Shown: positions 36,579-44,334 of the stretch, one piece after another
How positions within the stretch are numbered: position 1 is the stretch's first letter
Layout: each line of letters starts with the position of its first letter
Assembly: GCF_013359935.1 (NCBI RefSeq)
Contig: NZ_JABMCB010000198.1
Coordinates: 105,451 to 169,450, forward strand
Reading direction: 5' to 3'
DNA from: Paenibacillus xylanilyticus
GTDB lineage: Bacteria; Bacillota; Bacilli; Paenibacillales; Paenibacillaceae
DNA: 64,000 nucleotides
Notes under the pieces: model-generated
Database searches by the model: none
Seen by the model: only the letters and a program-made list of their open reading frames with translations
What the model was told of the DNA's origin: nothing
Position numbers and translations under genes: made by a program

Positions 36579-36614
36579 CAGGTTGGCCAGGCACGATTGG
36601 CTGTCCTGTTTTTT
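36579..36614 (+). terminator. terminator after the kinase gene
   Basis: Stem CAGG-x2-GGCCA with TTGGCT-x2-CCTG, followed by six T and a second T run. Confidence 0.65.
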
Positions 36615-36647
36615 GCTTTTTGATGAATGTCTCGGAGAGCGGAAGAT

Positions 36648-36830
36648 ATGCAGTCGATCAAGCCCAACATCATTTTTTATCCAGGAGGCTTGGTAGAACC
36701 GGAGAGCTATTCCCCATTGGCTAGGGAACTCGCTAAAAGGGGGCACCGGGTCTATGTTGCAGAAATGCCACTGAATCTGGCGATATTCGGTCAGAATACG
36801 GTGGGAAATTGGGTTAAAGGATTAGAATAA
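36648..36830 (+). pseudogene. truncated alpha/beta-hydrolase gene fragment
   Basis: The reading frame begins MQSIKPNIIFYPGG and continues VEPESYSPLARELAKRGHRV..., the first strand and helix of a family of alpha/beta hydrolases that start with FYPGG. It matches only about the first 50 residues of a domain of over 200; the sequence then departs (NTVGNWVKGLE) and stops. No GHSLGG nucleophile elbow follows in any frame. I read this as a remnant of a deleted gene between the kinase terminator and the Bce transporter. Confidence 0.65.
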
Positions 36831-36925
36831 TTAGGATGGAATAAGGGTGGTATGGGATCTGGGATCTGAATCGGTCATATCGTAATTGGCATTCTAAATG
36901 TGATAAGTTCGGGGTTAGTTTCAGC

Positions 36926-36967
36926 AAGGACATGACGTTGCTCTATGCGTCATGTCTTCTTTTTTTT
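36926..36967 (+). terminator. intrinsic terminator before the Bce transporter
   Basis: Perfect GACATGACG / CGTCATGTC stem followed by TTCTTTTTTTT. Confidence 0.9.
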
Positions 36968-37051
36968 GTACTCATTCGAAAAGCCCGGTTCGTAGAGCTG
37001 AAATACAAGAACAGCTATGATTTAATTTACATCATGGAAGAGAACATAACC

Positions 37052-37121
37052 TTAAGTTCACTGTAAGGAAAGTTTAAGGTAAATCGATGGCGGGCCTGAA
37101 GCCGGTCCGTTAGGATAAAAT
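37052..37121 (+). promoter_or_regulatory. response-regulator repeats and promoter of the Bce transporter
   Basis: Three repeats TTAAG (37052-37056), GTAAG (37063-37067) and TTAAG (37074-37078) lie exactly 11 bp apart, the helical spacing used by OmpR-family regulators. A -10 like TAAAAT lies at 37116-37121 without a good -35, as expected for an activated promoter. The BceR-like regulator upstream is the natural ligand. Confidence 0.65.
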
Positions 37122-37158
37122 AAGGGAACACAAGAATGATACATTGGGGGGAATAGTT

Positions 37159-37929
37159 ATGGAGATGTTACAGGTCTCGGCACTTAATAAAATATACCAG
37201 GGTAAAGTTCAAACTCAGGCCCTTAGCGATATTCATCTGACGATCAAACAGGGTGAGTTTGTTGGCATTATGGGTCCTTCAGGAAGTGGTAAAACGACGC
37301 TCCTGAATATGGTCTCTACAATAGATGAACCCAGTTCGGGCAAAGTGCTGATTAACGGCATGAATCCTTTTGATATGAGAAAAAAAGAACTCGCCATGTT
37401 CCGGCGCAGGGAACTCGGATTTGTATTTCAGGATTTCAATCTGCTGGATACGCTGACGGTTGCAGAGAATATCGTATTGCCGTTAACGCTGGACAAGGTA
37501 AAATATAAGGAAATGGAGAGCAGGCTGACACGGATCACGAACCAGCTCGGGATTGATCACATACTCGATAAACGCATTTATGAAATTTCAGGCGGACAGC
37601 GGCAGCGTACAGCCATTGCCAGAGCAATGATTAACATGCCATCGATCGTGCTCGCGGATGAACCGACAGGGGCATTGGATTCCACCTCTTCGCAAGCCGT
37701 GATGGAATCACTTGAACAGATTAATCAGCAAGAGAAAACGACCATCATGCTGGTGACGCATGATCCACTTGCCGCCAGTTTCTGTCATCGCATCGTATTT
37801 ATCAAGGATGGCAAACTGGCTGCAGAGGTCCATCGCGGGGATAACCGTCAGACCTTCTTTCAGCGGATCATCGACACTTTATCCTTCTGGGGAGGTAATT
37901 CACATGAGCTTTCCTCAGTTCGCGTTTAA
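37159..37929 (+). CDS. BceA-like ABC transporter ATPase
   Basis: 256 residues from ATG 37159, 7 bp after a run of six G; the TTG at 37144 is less likely. MacB/LolD-type ATPase: Walker A GPSGSGKTT, ISGGQRQRTAIARA signature, Walker B IVLADEPTGALD, and the Q-loop segment FVFQDFNLLDTLTV. With the downstream permease it removes bacitracin-like or lantibiotic peptides from their lipid targets and signals to the kinase. Confidence 0.93.
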   Translation: MEMLQVSALNKIYQGKVQTQALSDIHLTIKQGEFVGIMGPSGSGKTTLLNMVSTIDEPSSGKVLINGMNPFDMRKKELAMFRRRELGFVFQDFNLLDTLTVAENIVLPLTLDKVKYKEMESRLTRITNQLGIDHILDKRIYEISGGQRQRTAIARAMINMPSIVLADEPTGALDSTSSQAVMESLEQINQQEKTTIMLVTHDPLAASFCHRIVFIKDGKLAAEVHRGDNRQTFFQRIIDTLSFWGGNSHELSSVRV

Positions 37930-39853
37930 TAATATTCGGCGGAATGGACGGGCGTATGTTGCCTTTTTTCTGAGTAGTGTATTTATGGTTATGATCTTCT
38001 TCGCTTATGCGGTATTCAGCTATCATCCTTATGTGGCGAATATGCCGATTGGCAAGACAACGGCGTCTGGAATGCAAATTGCTTCAATTATTGTGTATGT
38101 ATTTGCAATCTTTTTCGTCATGTACTCCATCAGTGCTTTTCTAAAATCGCGGAATAAGGAATTCGGCATCTTGACCATATTGGGTACAGAACCAGGACAG
38201 ATTCGAAGACTCGTCATCATGGAAAATATGCTGATTGGTTCCCTGTCCATTGTGGCTGGAATAGGTGGTGGCATGTTGCTGTCCAAGCTGTTTCTTATGC
38301 TCACTACTCGGTTTATCGGTATGGAGGATCTGCCCTTTTATTTCCCGACAAAAGCGATTTTGATTACGGTTGGTGCCTTTTTGCTGCTGTTTTTCTGTAT
38401 TTCCCTGTTTACGTTGCTTTTTATCGGTAACAAGCGGGCGCTCGAGTTGTTAAAAGGTACGAGTAAACCGAAAAAGGAGCCCAAAGCATCCTGGCTGCTT
38501 TCACTTATAGGGCTTGCGTTGCTGTCGGTCGGTTTTATTGCCCTATACAATGATTTATCGGGTGGAAACATACTGATCGCTGCGGTAGCAGGCATAGCTG
38601 GGACCTATTTTTTCTACTCCCAGCTCTCAGTTCTGGCTATTCGATTGATGAAACGCAACCGTAAGCGGGTGTGGCACGGAACCCGATTGTTGTGGATTTC
38701 AGAGATGAGTTACAAGATTAAGGATAATGCACGCATGCTGTTTATGGTGACGGTCGTGATTGCCATCGCATCGATGAGCGCTGTAGTCATCCTATCCCTG
38801 GATCAGCAAAATCGTCAGGTCTTTAAAGACAATGTGTTCCCGATTCGTTACAACGTATATAGTGCATTAGACCAGCCCAATATGGCTCCTGTTAATGAGG
38901 TTCTGGACGCTGCCGGCCTGGATTATCAGGAGGTTTATCTGGAGTATCTATATGCGAACACGGATGACATGCGTATAACAGTGATGTCCTTAAGTGACTT
39001 CAACCGTTTCAACACCATGCGAAGCAAACCGACGTACACTTTGGCAGATCACTCAGGAATTTTTATTGATTCCAGGAATGATGACAGGCCGTTAGAGAAT
39101 GAAAGATTTCGTCCACATGCGGATGGAGATCAGCTCGTGCTGAATACCGAATCGGAGTCTCTGGAAGTCAACATCGAGCATACTGAAAAAGACCCAGTAT
39201 ATAGCGATATCCTCTATTCAACAGCCGTGGCGGTTATCAATGATCAAGAATATAACGAACTCACGAAGTCATTAGATAAGCGCGAGCTTTCTGGCAAATA
39301 TCTTTATCAAATCCCATCATGGGGACAGTCTGTACCGGATCGTGAATCATCTGAAGCTCTGGTCAGTGACCGCTTGAAAGACATCGATGAAGTCATAAAG
39401 GAGCGCTCTGCGGATAGGGAATTCTCCGGTTATTTTACGACACGATATACTGATTTCGAAGAATTCAGACAGACAACAGCGCTAATTACCTTCTTGGGTA
39501 TTTTTATCGGTTTGATCTTTTCAATCTCGTCAGCAAGTTTTCTGTACTTCCGATTGCACACGGATCTCGAAGCAGATGGAAGAATGGTACATTCCCTTTC
39601 GAAGATGGGACTCAGTTTCCAGGAGATGAAGAGATCATCCACAATTCAGATTGCGGTTCTCTTTTTCTTCCCTATTCTGATCTCGATCGTGGAAACACTG
39701 GTTGTAGTTAGACCGTTCCTGACTCAATTCGGGATCGCCAACTATACCGTTCCCGTATTAACTGTATTCGGTGCGTTTTTGCTGGCACAGACATTTTATT
39801 TCTTTGTTATTCGTGCAAAATATATCTCTTCGCTGCGCAAAATGATGGTATAG
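37904..39853 (+). CDS. BceB-like ABC transporter permease
   Basis: 649 residues from ATG 37904 (GGAGG upstream), overlapping the ATPase gene by 26 bp. Ten predicted helices arranged as in BceB: one, then three and two FtsX-type helices, a large extracellular domain of about 200 residues (roughly 320-530) between helices 7 and 8, and three C-terminal helices. N-terminus FPQFAFNNIRRNGRAYVAFFLSS is typical of the family. The extracellular domain usually decides which antibiotic is recognised; which one cannot be read here. Confidence 0.92.
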   Translation: MSFPQFAFNNIRRNGRAYVAFFLSSVFMVMIFFAYAVFSYHPYVANMPIGKTTASGMQIASIIVYVFAIFFVMYSISAFLKSRNKEFGILTILGTEPGQIRRLVIMENMLIGSLSIVAGIGGGMLLSKLFLMLTTRFIGMEDLPFYFPTKAILITVGAFLLLFFCISLFTLLFIGNKRALELLKGTSKPKKEPKASWLLSLIGLALLSVGFIALYNDLSGGNILIAAVAGIAGTYFFYSQLSVLAIRLMKRNRKRVWHGTRLLWISEMSYKIKDNARMLFMVTVVIAIASMSAVVILSLDQQNRQVFKDNVFPIRYNVYSALDQPNMAPVNEVLDAAGLDYQEVYLEYLYANTDDMRITVMSLSDFNRFNTMRSKPTYTLADHSGIFIDSRNDDRPLENERFRPHADGDQLVLNTESESLEVNIEHTEKDPVYSDILYSTAVAVINDQEYNELTKSLDKRELSGKYLYQIPSWGQSVPDRESSEALVSDRLKDIDEVIKERSADREFSGYFTTRYTDFEEFRQTTALITFLGIFIGLIFSISSASFLYFRLHTDLEADGRMVHSLSKMGLSFQEMKRSSTIQIAVLFFFPILISIVETLVVVRPFLTQFGIANYTVPVLTVFGAFLLAQTFYFFVIRAKYISSLRKMMV

Positions 39854-39911
39854 ATCATACTAAGCCGGCGTTGCTCAACAGAATATCATGGAGAGCCATA
39901 GTCGGGATTCC

Positions 39912-39953
39912 TTGATTCCAATCAAGGTGATCCCGGCTATTGTGCTCTATGAT
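39912..39953 (+). promoter_or_regulatory. FNR-type (TTGAT-N4-ATCAA) activated promoter of the cupin gene
   Basis: A perfect E. coli-type FNR box TTGAT-TCCA-ATCAA (39912-39925) is centred exactly 32 bp before the centre of a -10 TATGAT (39948-39953), that is at -41.5, the class II activator position. No -35 is seen. The box also forms the head of a longer inverted repeat (39892-39948). Confidence 0.75.
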
Positions 39954-39988
39954 GAATTTATTCCAGAACATCGAAGGAGGAATAAACG

Positions 39989-40330
39989 ATGAGCACAATC
40001 TCTTTACAAGCCATAAAGGAGTTTCATCCAGAACGTTTTACAAAGCGCATTTTGTTTCAACACAACGGTGGGGTGACATTTGCACTTCATTTTTTGCCGG
40101 GACAACAACTGCCTGTTCATAAACATCCGGGAACGGATGTGATTGTCCTTGTTATGGAAGGGGAAGGAACGTTGAGCTTGGATGGTGTTGAACAAGAGAT
40201 CCGGCAGGAGGATGTAGTCTGCTGCAGTGGAGAGGACACCTTTGCGTTCCATAACACGGGATCACGTGAAGCACGGTTATTTGTTGTATTGAGCAAGGTG
40301 CCCGATGAATCGTATGCCCGGGACGTATAA
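39989..40330 (+). CDS. small cupin-domain protein under FNR-type control
   Basis: 113 residues, a single cupin barrel. Metal-binding cupin motif 1 is seen as GQQLPVHKHPGTDVIVLVMEGEG and motif 2 as EDTFAFHNTGSREARLFVV (with one histidine). ATG follows AAGGAGGA. It is alone between the Bce module and the nitrate island and ends in a bidirectional terminator. Substrate or regulatory role unknown; the promoter suggests expression when oxygen is low. Confidence 0.85.
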   Translation: MSTISLQAIKEFHPERFTKRILFQHNGGVTFALHFLPGQQLPVHKHPGTDVIVLVMEGEGTLSLDGVEQEIRQEDVVCCSGEDTFAFHNTGSREARLFVVLSKVPDESYARDV

Positions 40331-40391
40331 ATGGAACTGAATCGCTCCAGTCTGTAAAATTCCACAACAATAATAAAAAATCATACCAAGC

Positions 40392-40440
40392 AAAAAGCGT
40401 ACTATACTCTCTTAAATGCAGAGTTTTAGTACGTTTTTTA
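40392..40440. terminator. bidirectional terminator between cupin and SufT-like genes
   Basis: AAAAAGCGTACTA-x-ACTCT stem paired with AGAGTTTTAGTACGTTTTTT; serves genes converging from both sides. Confidence 0.88.
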
Positions 40441-40483
40441 TCGTGTTTATATGTTCGTCTCACGAGCCATATGGATTACCAAC

Positions 40484-40792
40484 TTAAAAGTATCCCAGCA
40501 TTTCCTTTGCTTCATTCGACATCATCTCGGGAGACCACTGGGGTTCCCATACCAACTGTACATCGACATCCTTATGATCTGTATGCTCCTGCAATACCCA
40601 TTTCACAGCTCCGAGAATCGTATCATGAAGCGGGCAGCCCGGAGTGGTCAATGTCATGCGGACCGAAACCCGTTCCGGCTCCTCCTGAACTTCATATATG
40701 AGCCCAAGATCAACAATGTTAACGCCTAGCTCCGGGTCGTAGACCTCCTTAAGACATTCAACTAGTGGGTTCACCTGTTCCGTCTGTTCCAT
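40484..40792 (-). CDS. SufT/PaaD-like metal-sulfur cluster assembly factor (DUF59)
   Basis: 102 residues from the ATG at 40792, about 10 bp after GGAG (a GTG at 40801 is less likely). MIP18-family core: YDPELGVNIVDLGLIYEVQ, then RMTLTTPGCPLHDTILGAVKW with the conserved cysteine. DUF59 proteins help load Fe-S clusters onto client enzymes. Last gene of a four-gene operon under an FNR box, facing a respiratory nitrate reductase rich in Fe-S clusters, which it may serve. Confidence 0.88.
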   Translation of the reverse strand: MEQTEQVNPLVECLKEVYDPELGVNIVDLGLIYEVQEEPERVSVRMTLTTPGCPLHDTILGAVKWVLQEHTDHKDVDVQLVWEPQWSPEMMSNEAKEMLGYF

Positions 40793-40816
40793 ACGTTCCA
40801 CGCTCCAGTTCCATTC

Positions 40817-42049
40817 TTAATGTTTGAACACCCTTGCAATCATGAAGATATAAGCCATAGAGAAGATAGATAAAAGGGTACCGCCGACCATCATCACCTC
40901 TGCCAGATTGATCAACACACCACTGATAAGCAGAAGACTGGAAGCAACCATTGCGATCAATCCCCAGCTCACATGTCGTTGACTTAACATGCCAGCCATA
41001 AGAGGCGTTCCTGGTTTTCCGGCTTGCTTGCCATATTTGTGCGTCCACCATAGAAAGGGGACAATCTTCGATGCATAACCCAGAATGGTTAATGAGACCC
41101 AGCCACCAAGGTAGATCCAGCCTGCAAGAAGGAGAACCCGCGGATGAAGCAGTAGTTCGGGTTCTTGCGAAGCATAGATCAACAGGGCAACCATAAATGC
41201 TGCCAGAGCACGGCTTACGTAGACAGACCAGCGTATGCCTGGGCCGGGATTGTTTTTGTGACGTTTTTCCTGGATTTGTTCCAAATGATATACGTAAACC
41301 AGCATACCTGCTGTCAGTAACAGGAGTGCGAGCCAGAGCATACCTCTTTTCAGATCGGTCAGAAATGCCATAATCCCTGTGATTACAGCTGCATTCCACA
41401 ATAACAGGACTACCTTTTGAAGTCGGACCGGGTAATTATGCGACAGGTAGAACATGGGCAGCATTTTGTAGCTGAATCCCGTAATTAACATGCCGAACCA
41501 CCCGATGGTCCCCATCCAGATATGAGCCCCGAATATTCGTTCATGCAGTCCGTCCCATTGTCCGAAGGCAAAATTCAATCCCATCAGCATACCCGTCAAT
41601 CCGGTAAGAACCAAATAGAAACAAGCACAGGCCGTACTTACCGTAATCGGGTTCCATTGCGATGCTTTATATAGCGTGACCGCCATATTCCACCCGAACA
41701 GCAGAATCCCAATCAGGGCACAGGTAGCAAAACAAGCAAGCCAGTGCACATCTGCCCGAATGAAACCATATAACATGCCAAGGACGCCGATGCTAAAGAT
41801 CATATAGTGAATGTAACCAAGCCGTGTACTATAAATATCCGATTGCAAAATCACATGAGTCAGTTGATATACAGCCCCCATGGCCAGCATGGTCGCCCAT
41901 CCCAAGACAAACAGATGGGCATGGAACCATCCTTCCGGCCCTCGTAACTCATCACCAAGCCAGCCTGTCAGGGACAGAAGGGAAAACGCATGGTACGCAA
42001 TAAATCCGAGGATGCCTGTACCGATAAACCAAAATGGCAGCCTGGACAT
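40817..42049 (-). CDS. haem-copper oxidase subunit I-like polytopic membrane protein
   Basis: 410 residues with about 12 helices. The segments FHAHLFVLGWATMLAMGAVYQ, FGAHIWMGTIGWFGML and the histidines on them resemble subunit I of cbb3-type oxidases and the NnrS family, which bind haem and copper. It is shorter than a full oxidase or nitric oxide reductase subunit I and has no partner subunit nearby. In an FNR-controlled operon of a denitrifying island it could handle nitric oxide stress or assist cluster proteins; this is inference. Start ATG behind AAGGGAGGG. Confidence 0.72.
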   Translation of the reverse strand: MSRLPFWFIGTGILGFIAYHAFSLLSLTGWLGDELRGPEGWFHAHLFVLGWATMLAMGAVYQLTHVILQSDIYSTRLGYIHYMIFSIGVLGMLYGFIRADVHWLACFATCALIGILLFGWNMAVTLYKASQWNPITVSTACACFYLVLTGLTGMLMGLNFAFGQWDGLHERIFGAHIWMGTIGWFGMLITGFSYKMLPMFYLSHNYPVRLQKVVLLLWNAAVITGIMAFLTDLKRGMLWLALLLLTAGMLVYVYHLEQIQEKRHKNNPGPGIRWSVYVSRALAAFMVALLIYASQEPELLLHPRVLLLAGWIYLGGWVSLTILGYASKIVPFLWWTHKYGKQAGKPGTPLMAGMLSQRHVSWGLIAMVASSLLLISGVLINLAEVMMVGGTLLSIFSMAYIFMIARVFKH

Positions 42050-42063
42050 GACGCTTCCCTCCC

Positions 42064-42660
42064 TTATCCTTTTACGATTCTAAGCTTGGCTGTACCATCC
42101 ACCTGATCCTCTACGGTGTAAGAGCATCCGAGATTATTCAGCTCTTCCATCAGAAATACAGGAACACGGTCATTATGAATGAGAACCATCTGTCCAGGCT
42201 CACAGCGCTTTAGTACGGCCAGTGTTCTCATCATGGGCTGTGGCGGCTCTAATCCCCGGTTATCCAATGTGATGGTTGGGGACAGGGTCGTCTCATCAGA
42301 GCTGTAAGTAAATTTAGTTGATTCAGACTCTCCGGTGCAGCCAGAGGAAGCTTCTTCCGGGTTCAGGACTTCTGCGTTATTGAATGTCACGTCCTTGGAC
42401 CATGTTTTATTTTTCCGGTGTACGAATGTGGTACACCAATGCTCGGCATTGATTCGTTCCGAAGTATGGGAATAGCCTCTCATTTTAAGAATGCCGAGCA
42501 GGGGTGTCGGCTTGAAAGGAGTGTGGAGCACAAACACATCCATGGGGTTCAGCCCCTTAACGGTACTCATAATGAGTTGGAACGGCTCTATCTTTTTGCT
42601 TAAATGGGGCCGGACATCGAGTTCTATTATTCGGTAATCCGTTGAAGACATACGGCTCAC
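42064..42660 (-). CDS. double DUF2249-domain protein
   Basis: About 198 residues. Two DUF2249 domains (TusA-like fold): the first begins LDVRPHLSKKIEPFQLIM, the second LDNRGLEPPQPMMRTLAVLK, joined by an acidic, Ser/Thr-rich linker containing a lone cysteine. Start GTG 42660 is chosen because AAGGA lies at correct spacing; TTG 42666 overlaps that site and ATG 42651 is further away. DUF2249 proteins often sit beside nitrite and NO-reductase genes; their function is not established. Confidence 0.85.
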   Translation of the reverse strand: MSRMSSTDYRIIELDVRPHLSKKIEPFQLIMSTVKGLNPMDVFVLHTPFKPTPLLGILKMRGYSHTSERINAEHWCTTFVHRKNKTWSKDVTFNNAEVLNPEEASSGCTGESESTKFTYSSDETTLSPTITLDNRGLEPPQPMMRTLAVLKRCEPGQMVLIHNDRVPVFLMEELNNLGCSYTVEDQVDGTAKLRIVKG

Positions 42661-42700
42661 ATCCAATCCTTAAGTTCGTGCTCAGTTTGGAGCTTCCATT

Positions 42701-42934
42701 TTACAATTTACTGATTTTGATCTGGAAGACAGACGGACCCTGTTCGATATATTCCCAGGTGAAACCGTCTGGATGAGTGGATTGAAACTGGAAACGCAAG
42801 GGCACCGGATCATGGTCATTGATCAGCAGCATGGCTTCATTCGGCGGCAATTGTTCAAAAGTCTCGAAAATGATTTTATGTTTCAGATGCGGTGGATACT
42901 CGGTTGCATTAATGGTTGCTGCATATGTGTTCAT
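42701..42934 (-). CDS. single DUF2249-domain protein
   Basis: 77 residues from ATG 42934, behind CAGGAGGAAC. One DUF2249 domain: YPPHLKHKIIFETFEQLPPN, then LLINDHDPVPLRFQFQSTHP and WEYIEQGPSVFQIKISKL, the typical ending. First gene of the operon that continues through the double-DUF2249, the haem-copper-oxidase-like and the SufT-like genes. Transcribed from a class II FNR-type promoter immediately upstream. Function unknown; the fold suggests sulfur or metal handling. Confidence 0.88.
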   Translation of the reverse strand: MNTYAATINATEYPPHLKHKIIFETFEQLPPNEAMLLINDHDPVPLRFQFQSTHPDGFTWEYIEQGPSVFQIKISKL

Positions 42935-42977
42935 GGGTTGTTCCTCCTGAATCGGTTTAGTGTTGTGCTGCAAACTG

Positions 42978-43020
42978 AGTATAAAAAAGATGTGTAGACA
43001 CCTGTGTGAGCGTGCTCACA
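42978..43020 (-). promoter_or_regulatory. FNR-box promoter of the DUF2249 operon
   Basis: Perfect TGTGA-GCGTGC-TCACA (43005-43020; the palindrome extends to GTGTGAGC...GCTCACAC). On the minus strand a -10 TATACT lies at 42983-42978, centre exactly 32 bp away, so the box is at -41.5. Confidence 0.85.
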
Positions 43021-43124
43021 CATTTTGTTTTGTCATAATCTTGCCTTATTTTCACTCGCTTCCAGCTAGGGACGCGGATTACGGGAGATTTAGAAATAGG
43101 TGATGTGCATTATGTTTCAGTTAT

Positions 43125-43167
43125 TGTGATTTTTTGCACAGTTACGATACGGAGACATCCTTATATT
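43125..43167 (+). promoter_or_regulatory. FNR-box promoter of moaA-narGHJIK
   Basis: TGTGA-TTTTTT-GCACA (43125-43140, one mismatch) is centred 32 bp before the centre of TATATT (43162-43167), again -41.5. It is divergent from the DUF2249 promoter, 120 bp away centre to centre. Confidence 0.82.
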
Positions 43168-43257
43168 TAGCGACAAGATGACAAGTGATGAGAGGGATGG
43201 TTTCAATCCTCCATCCAGTCATAGAGAGATCATACCCAGAGGAAGGAGGAGCCTGAT

Positions 43258-44256
43258 ATGAAAGCAAGACTGGTCGACCCCTTTGGAAGAATTCATGATT
43301 ATCTTCGAATTTCGGTTACAGACCGCTGCAATCTGCGATGTGTATACTGCATGCCAGAGGAAGGCATGCAGTTTGAGCCAGCGGATCAGATTTTGTCACA
43401 TGAAGAAGTTGTCTCCGTTGTTCAGGCGCTTGCTCCACTCGGAATCAGAAAATTGCGTTTGACCGGAGGGGAGCCTCTTGTTCGAAAAGGACTTGACCAA
43501 CTAATTGCAAATTTATCTGTGATTCCTGGCATTGAAGATATTGCAATGACTACGAATGGCATTTATCTGGCCGCCTGTGCGGACCAACTGAAAGCAGCAG
43601 GGCTGACAAGAGTGAATATCAGCTTGGATTCCCTGAACCCTGAACGGTTTGCCAAAATTACCAGGGGAGGAAGACTGCAACGTGTGCTTGATGGAGTGAG
43701 AGCCAGCCAAAAAGCCGGACTTCAGCCGATTAAGCTGAATGTGGTGCTAATGAAAGGCGTGAATGATGATGAGGTGGAGGATTTTCTGCGCTTGACTCTG
43801 GATGATGAGATTCATGTCCGCTTCATCGAATACATGCCCATAGGGGAGAGCGGTGATGCCTGGAAATCGAGTTTCATGTCTTTGCAGCAAGTGTTGGATA
43901 CATGCGAAGCAAGGTGGAATTACACAAGCTGTGATGTCTATAGTAATGGCCCGGCAGATAGTTACCGTATTGATGGGGCAGCTGGTACATTTGGTCTGAT
44001 TCACCCTGTAAGCAGTCACTTTTGCGGTACATGTAACCGAATGAGATTGACGGCAGACGGGAATATCAAGCCCTGTCTTTATTGGTCGGATGAATTCAAC
44101 GTACGTCCACATGTCGGGAACGACAGTGAGGTTCAAGCCATGTTTCTCAGAGCACTGGGGGTTAAGCCCGAGACACACGACATGCTCAAGGCTCTAAAAG
44201 GTGAAGAGATCCGAGGTGTTCCGTCCCTCCGGCATATGTCCCAAATCGGTGGTTAG
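43258..44256 (+). CDS. moaA: GTP 3',8-cyclase, molybdopterin synthesis
   Basis: 332 residues. Radical-SAM enzyme for the first step of molybdenum cofactor synthesis. N-terminal cluster motif TDRCNLRCVYCMPEEG (Cx3Cx2C) and the C-terminal second cluster CGTCNRMRLTADGNIKPCLYW are both intact; KLRLTGGEPL is the SAM-binding segment. AAGGAGGAG precedes the ATG. First gene of the nitrate reductase operon, whose catalytic subunit needs this cofactor; narG follows after 78 bp. Confidence 0.97.
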   Translation: MKARLVDPFGRIHDYLRISVTDRCNLRCVYCMPEEGMQFEPADQILSHEEVVSVVQALAPLGIRKLRLTGGEPLVRKGLDQLIANLSVIPGIEDIAMTTNGIYLAACADQLKAAGLTRVNISLDSLNPERFAKITRGGRLQRVLDGVRASQKAGLQPIKLNVVLMKGVNDDEVEDFLRLTLDDEIHVRFIEYMPIGESGDAWKSSFMSLQQVLDTCEARWNYTSCDVYSNGPADSYRIDGAAGTFGLIHPVSSHFCGTCNRMRLTADGNIKPCLYWSDEFNVRPHVGNDSEVQAMFLRALGVKPETHDMLKALKGEEIRGVPSLRHMSQIGG

Positions 44257-44334
44257 CAGAATAAAAGTGATAAATGTCGGCTCTGGATGTGATTCCGATC
44301 TGAAACTACATGTCATATTAGCAGGAGGAAAACA

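Larger units (their letters stand above)
36831..37158 (+). other. gene-free stretch before the Bce transporter
   Basis: After the hydrolase remnant this stretch contains a strong terminator and the regulated promoter of the transporter genes (listed separately). I see no further gene. Confidence 0.6.

Noticed and set aside
36490..36696. 68-codon plus-strand frame after the kinase
   Set aside because: Runs through a terminator hairpin, no ribosome site and no protein-like features.
39892..39948. long hairpin after the Bce permease read as a terminator
   Set aside because: No T tract; its head is a perfect FNR box at an exact promoter distance, so regulation is the better reading, though both are possible.
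44288..44303. TGTGA-N6-TCTGA upstream of narG
   Set aside because: Two mismatches in the right half and no -10 at the class II distance; narG is more simply read from the moaA promoter.
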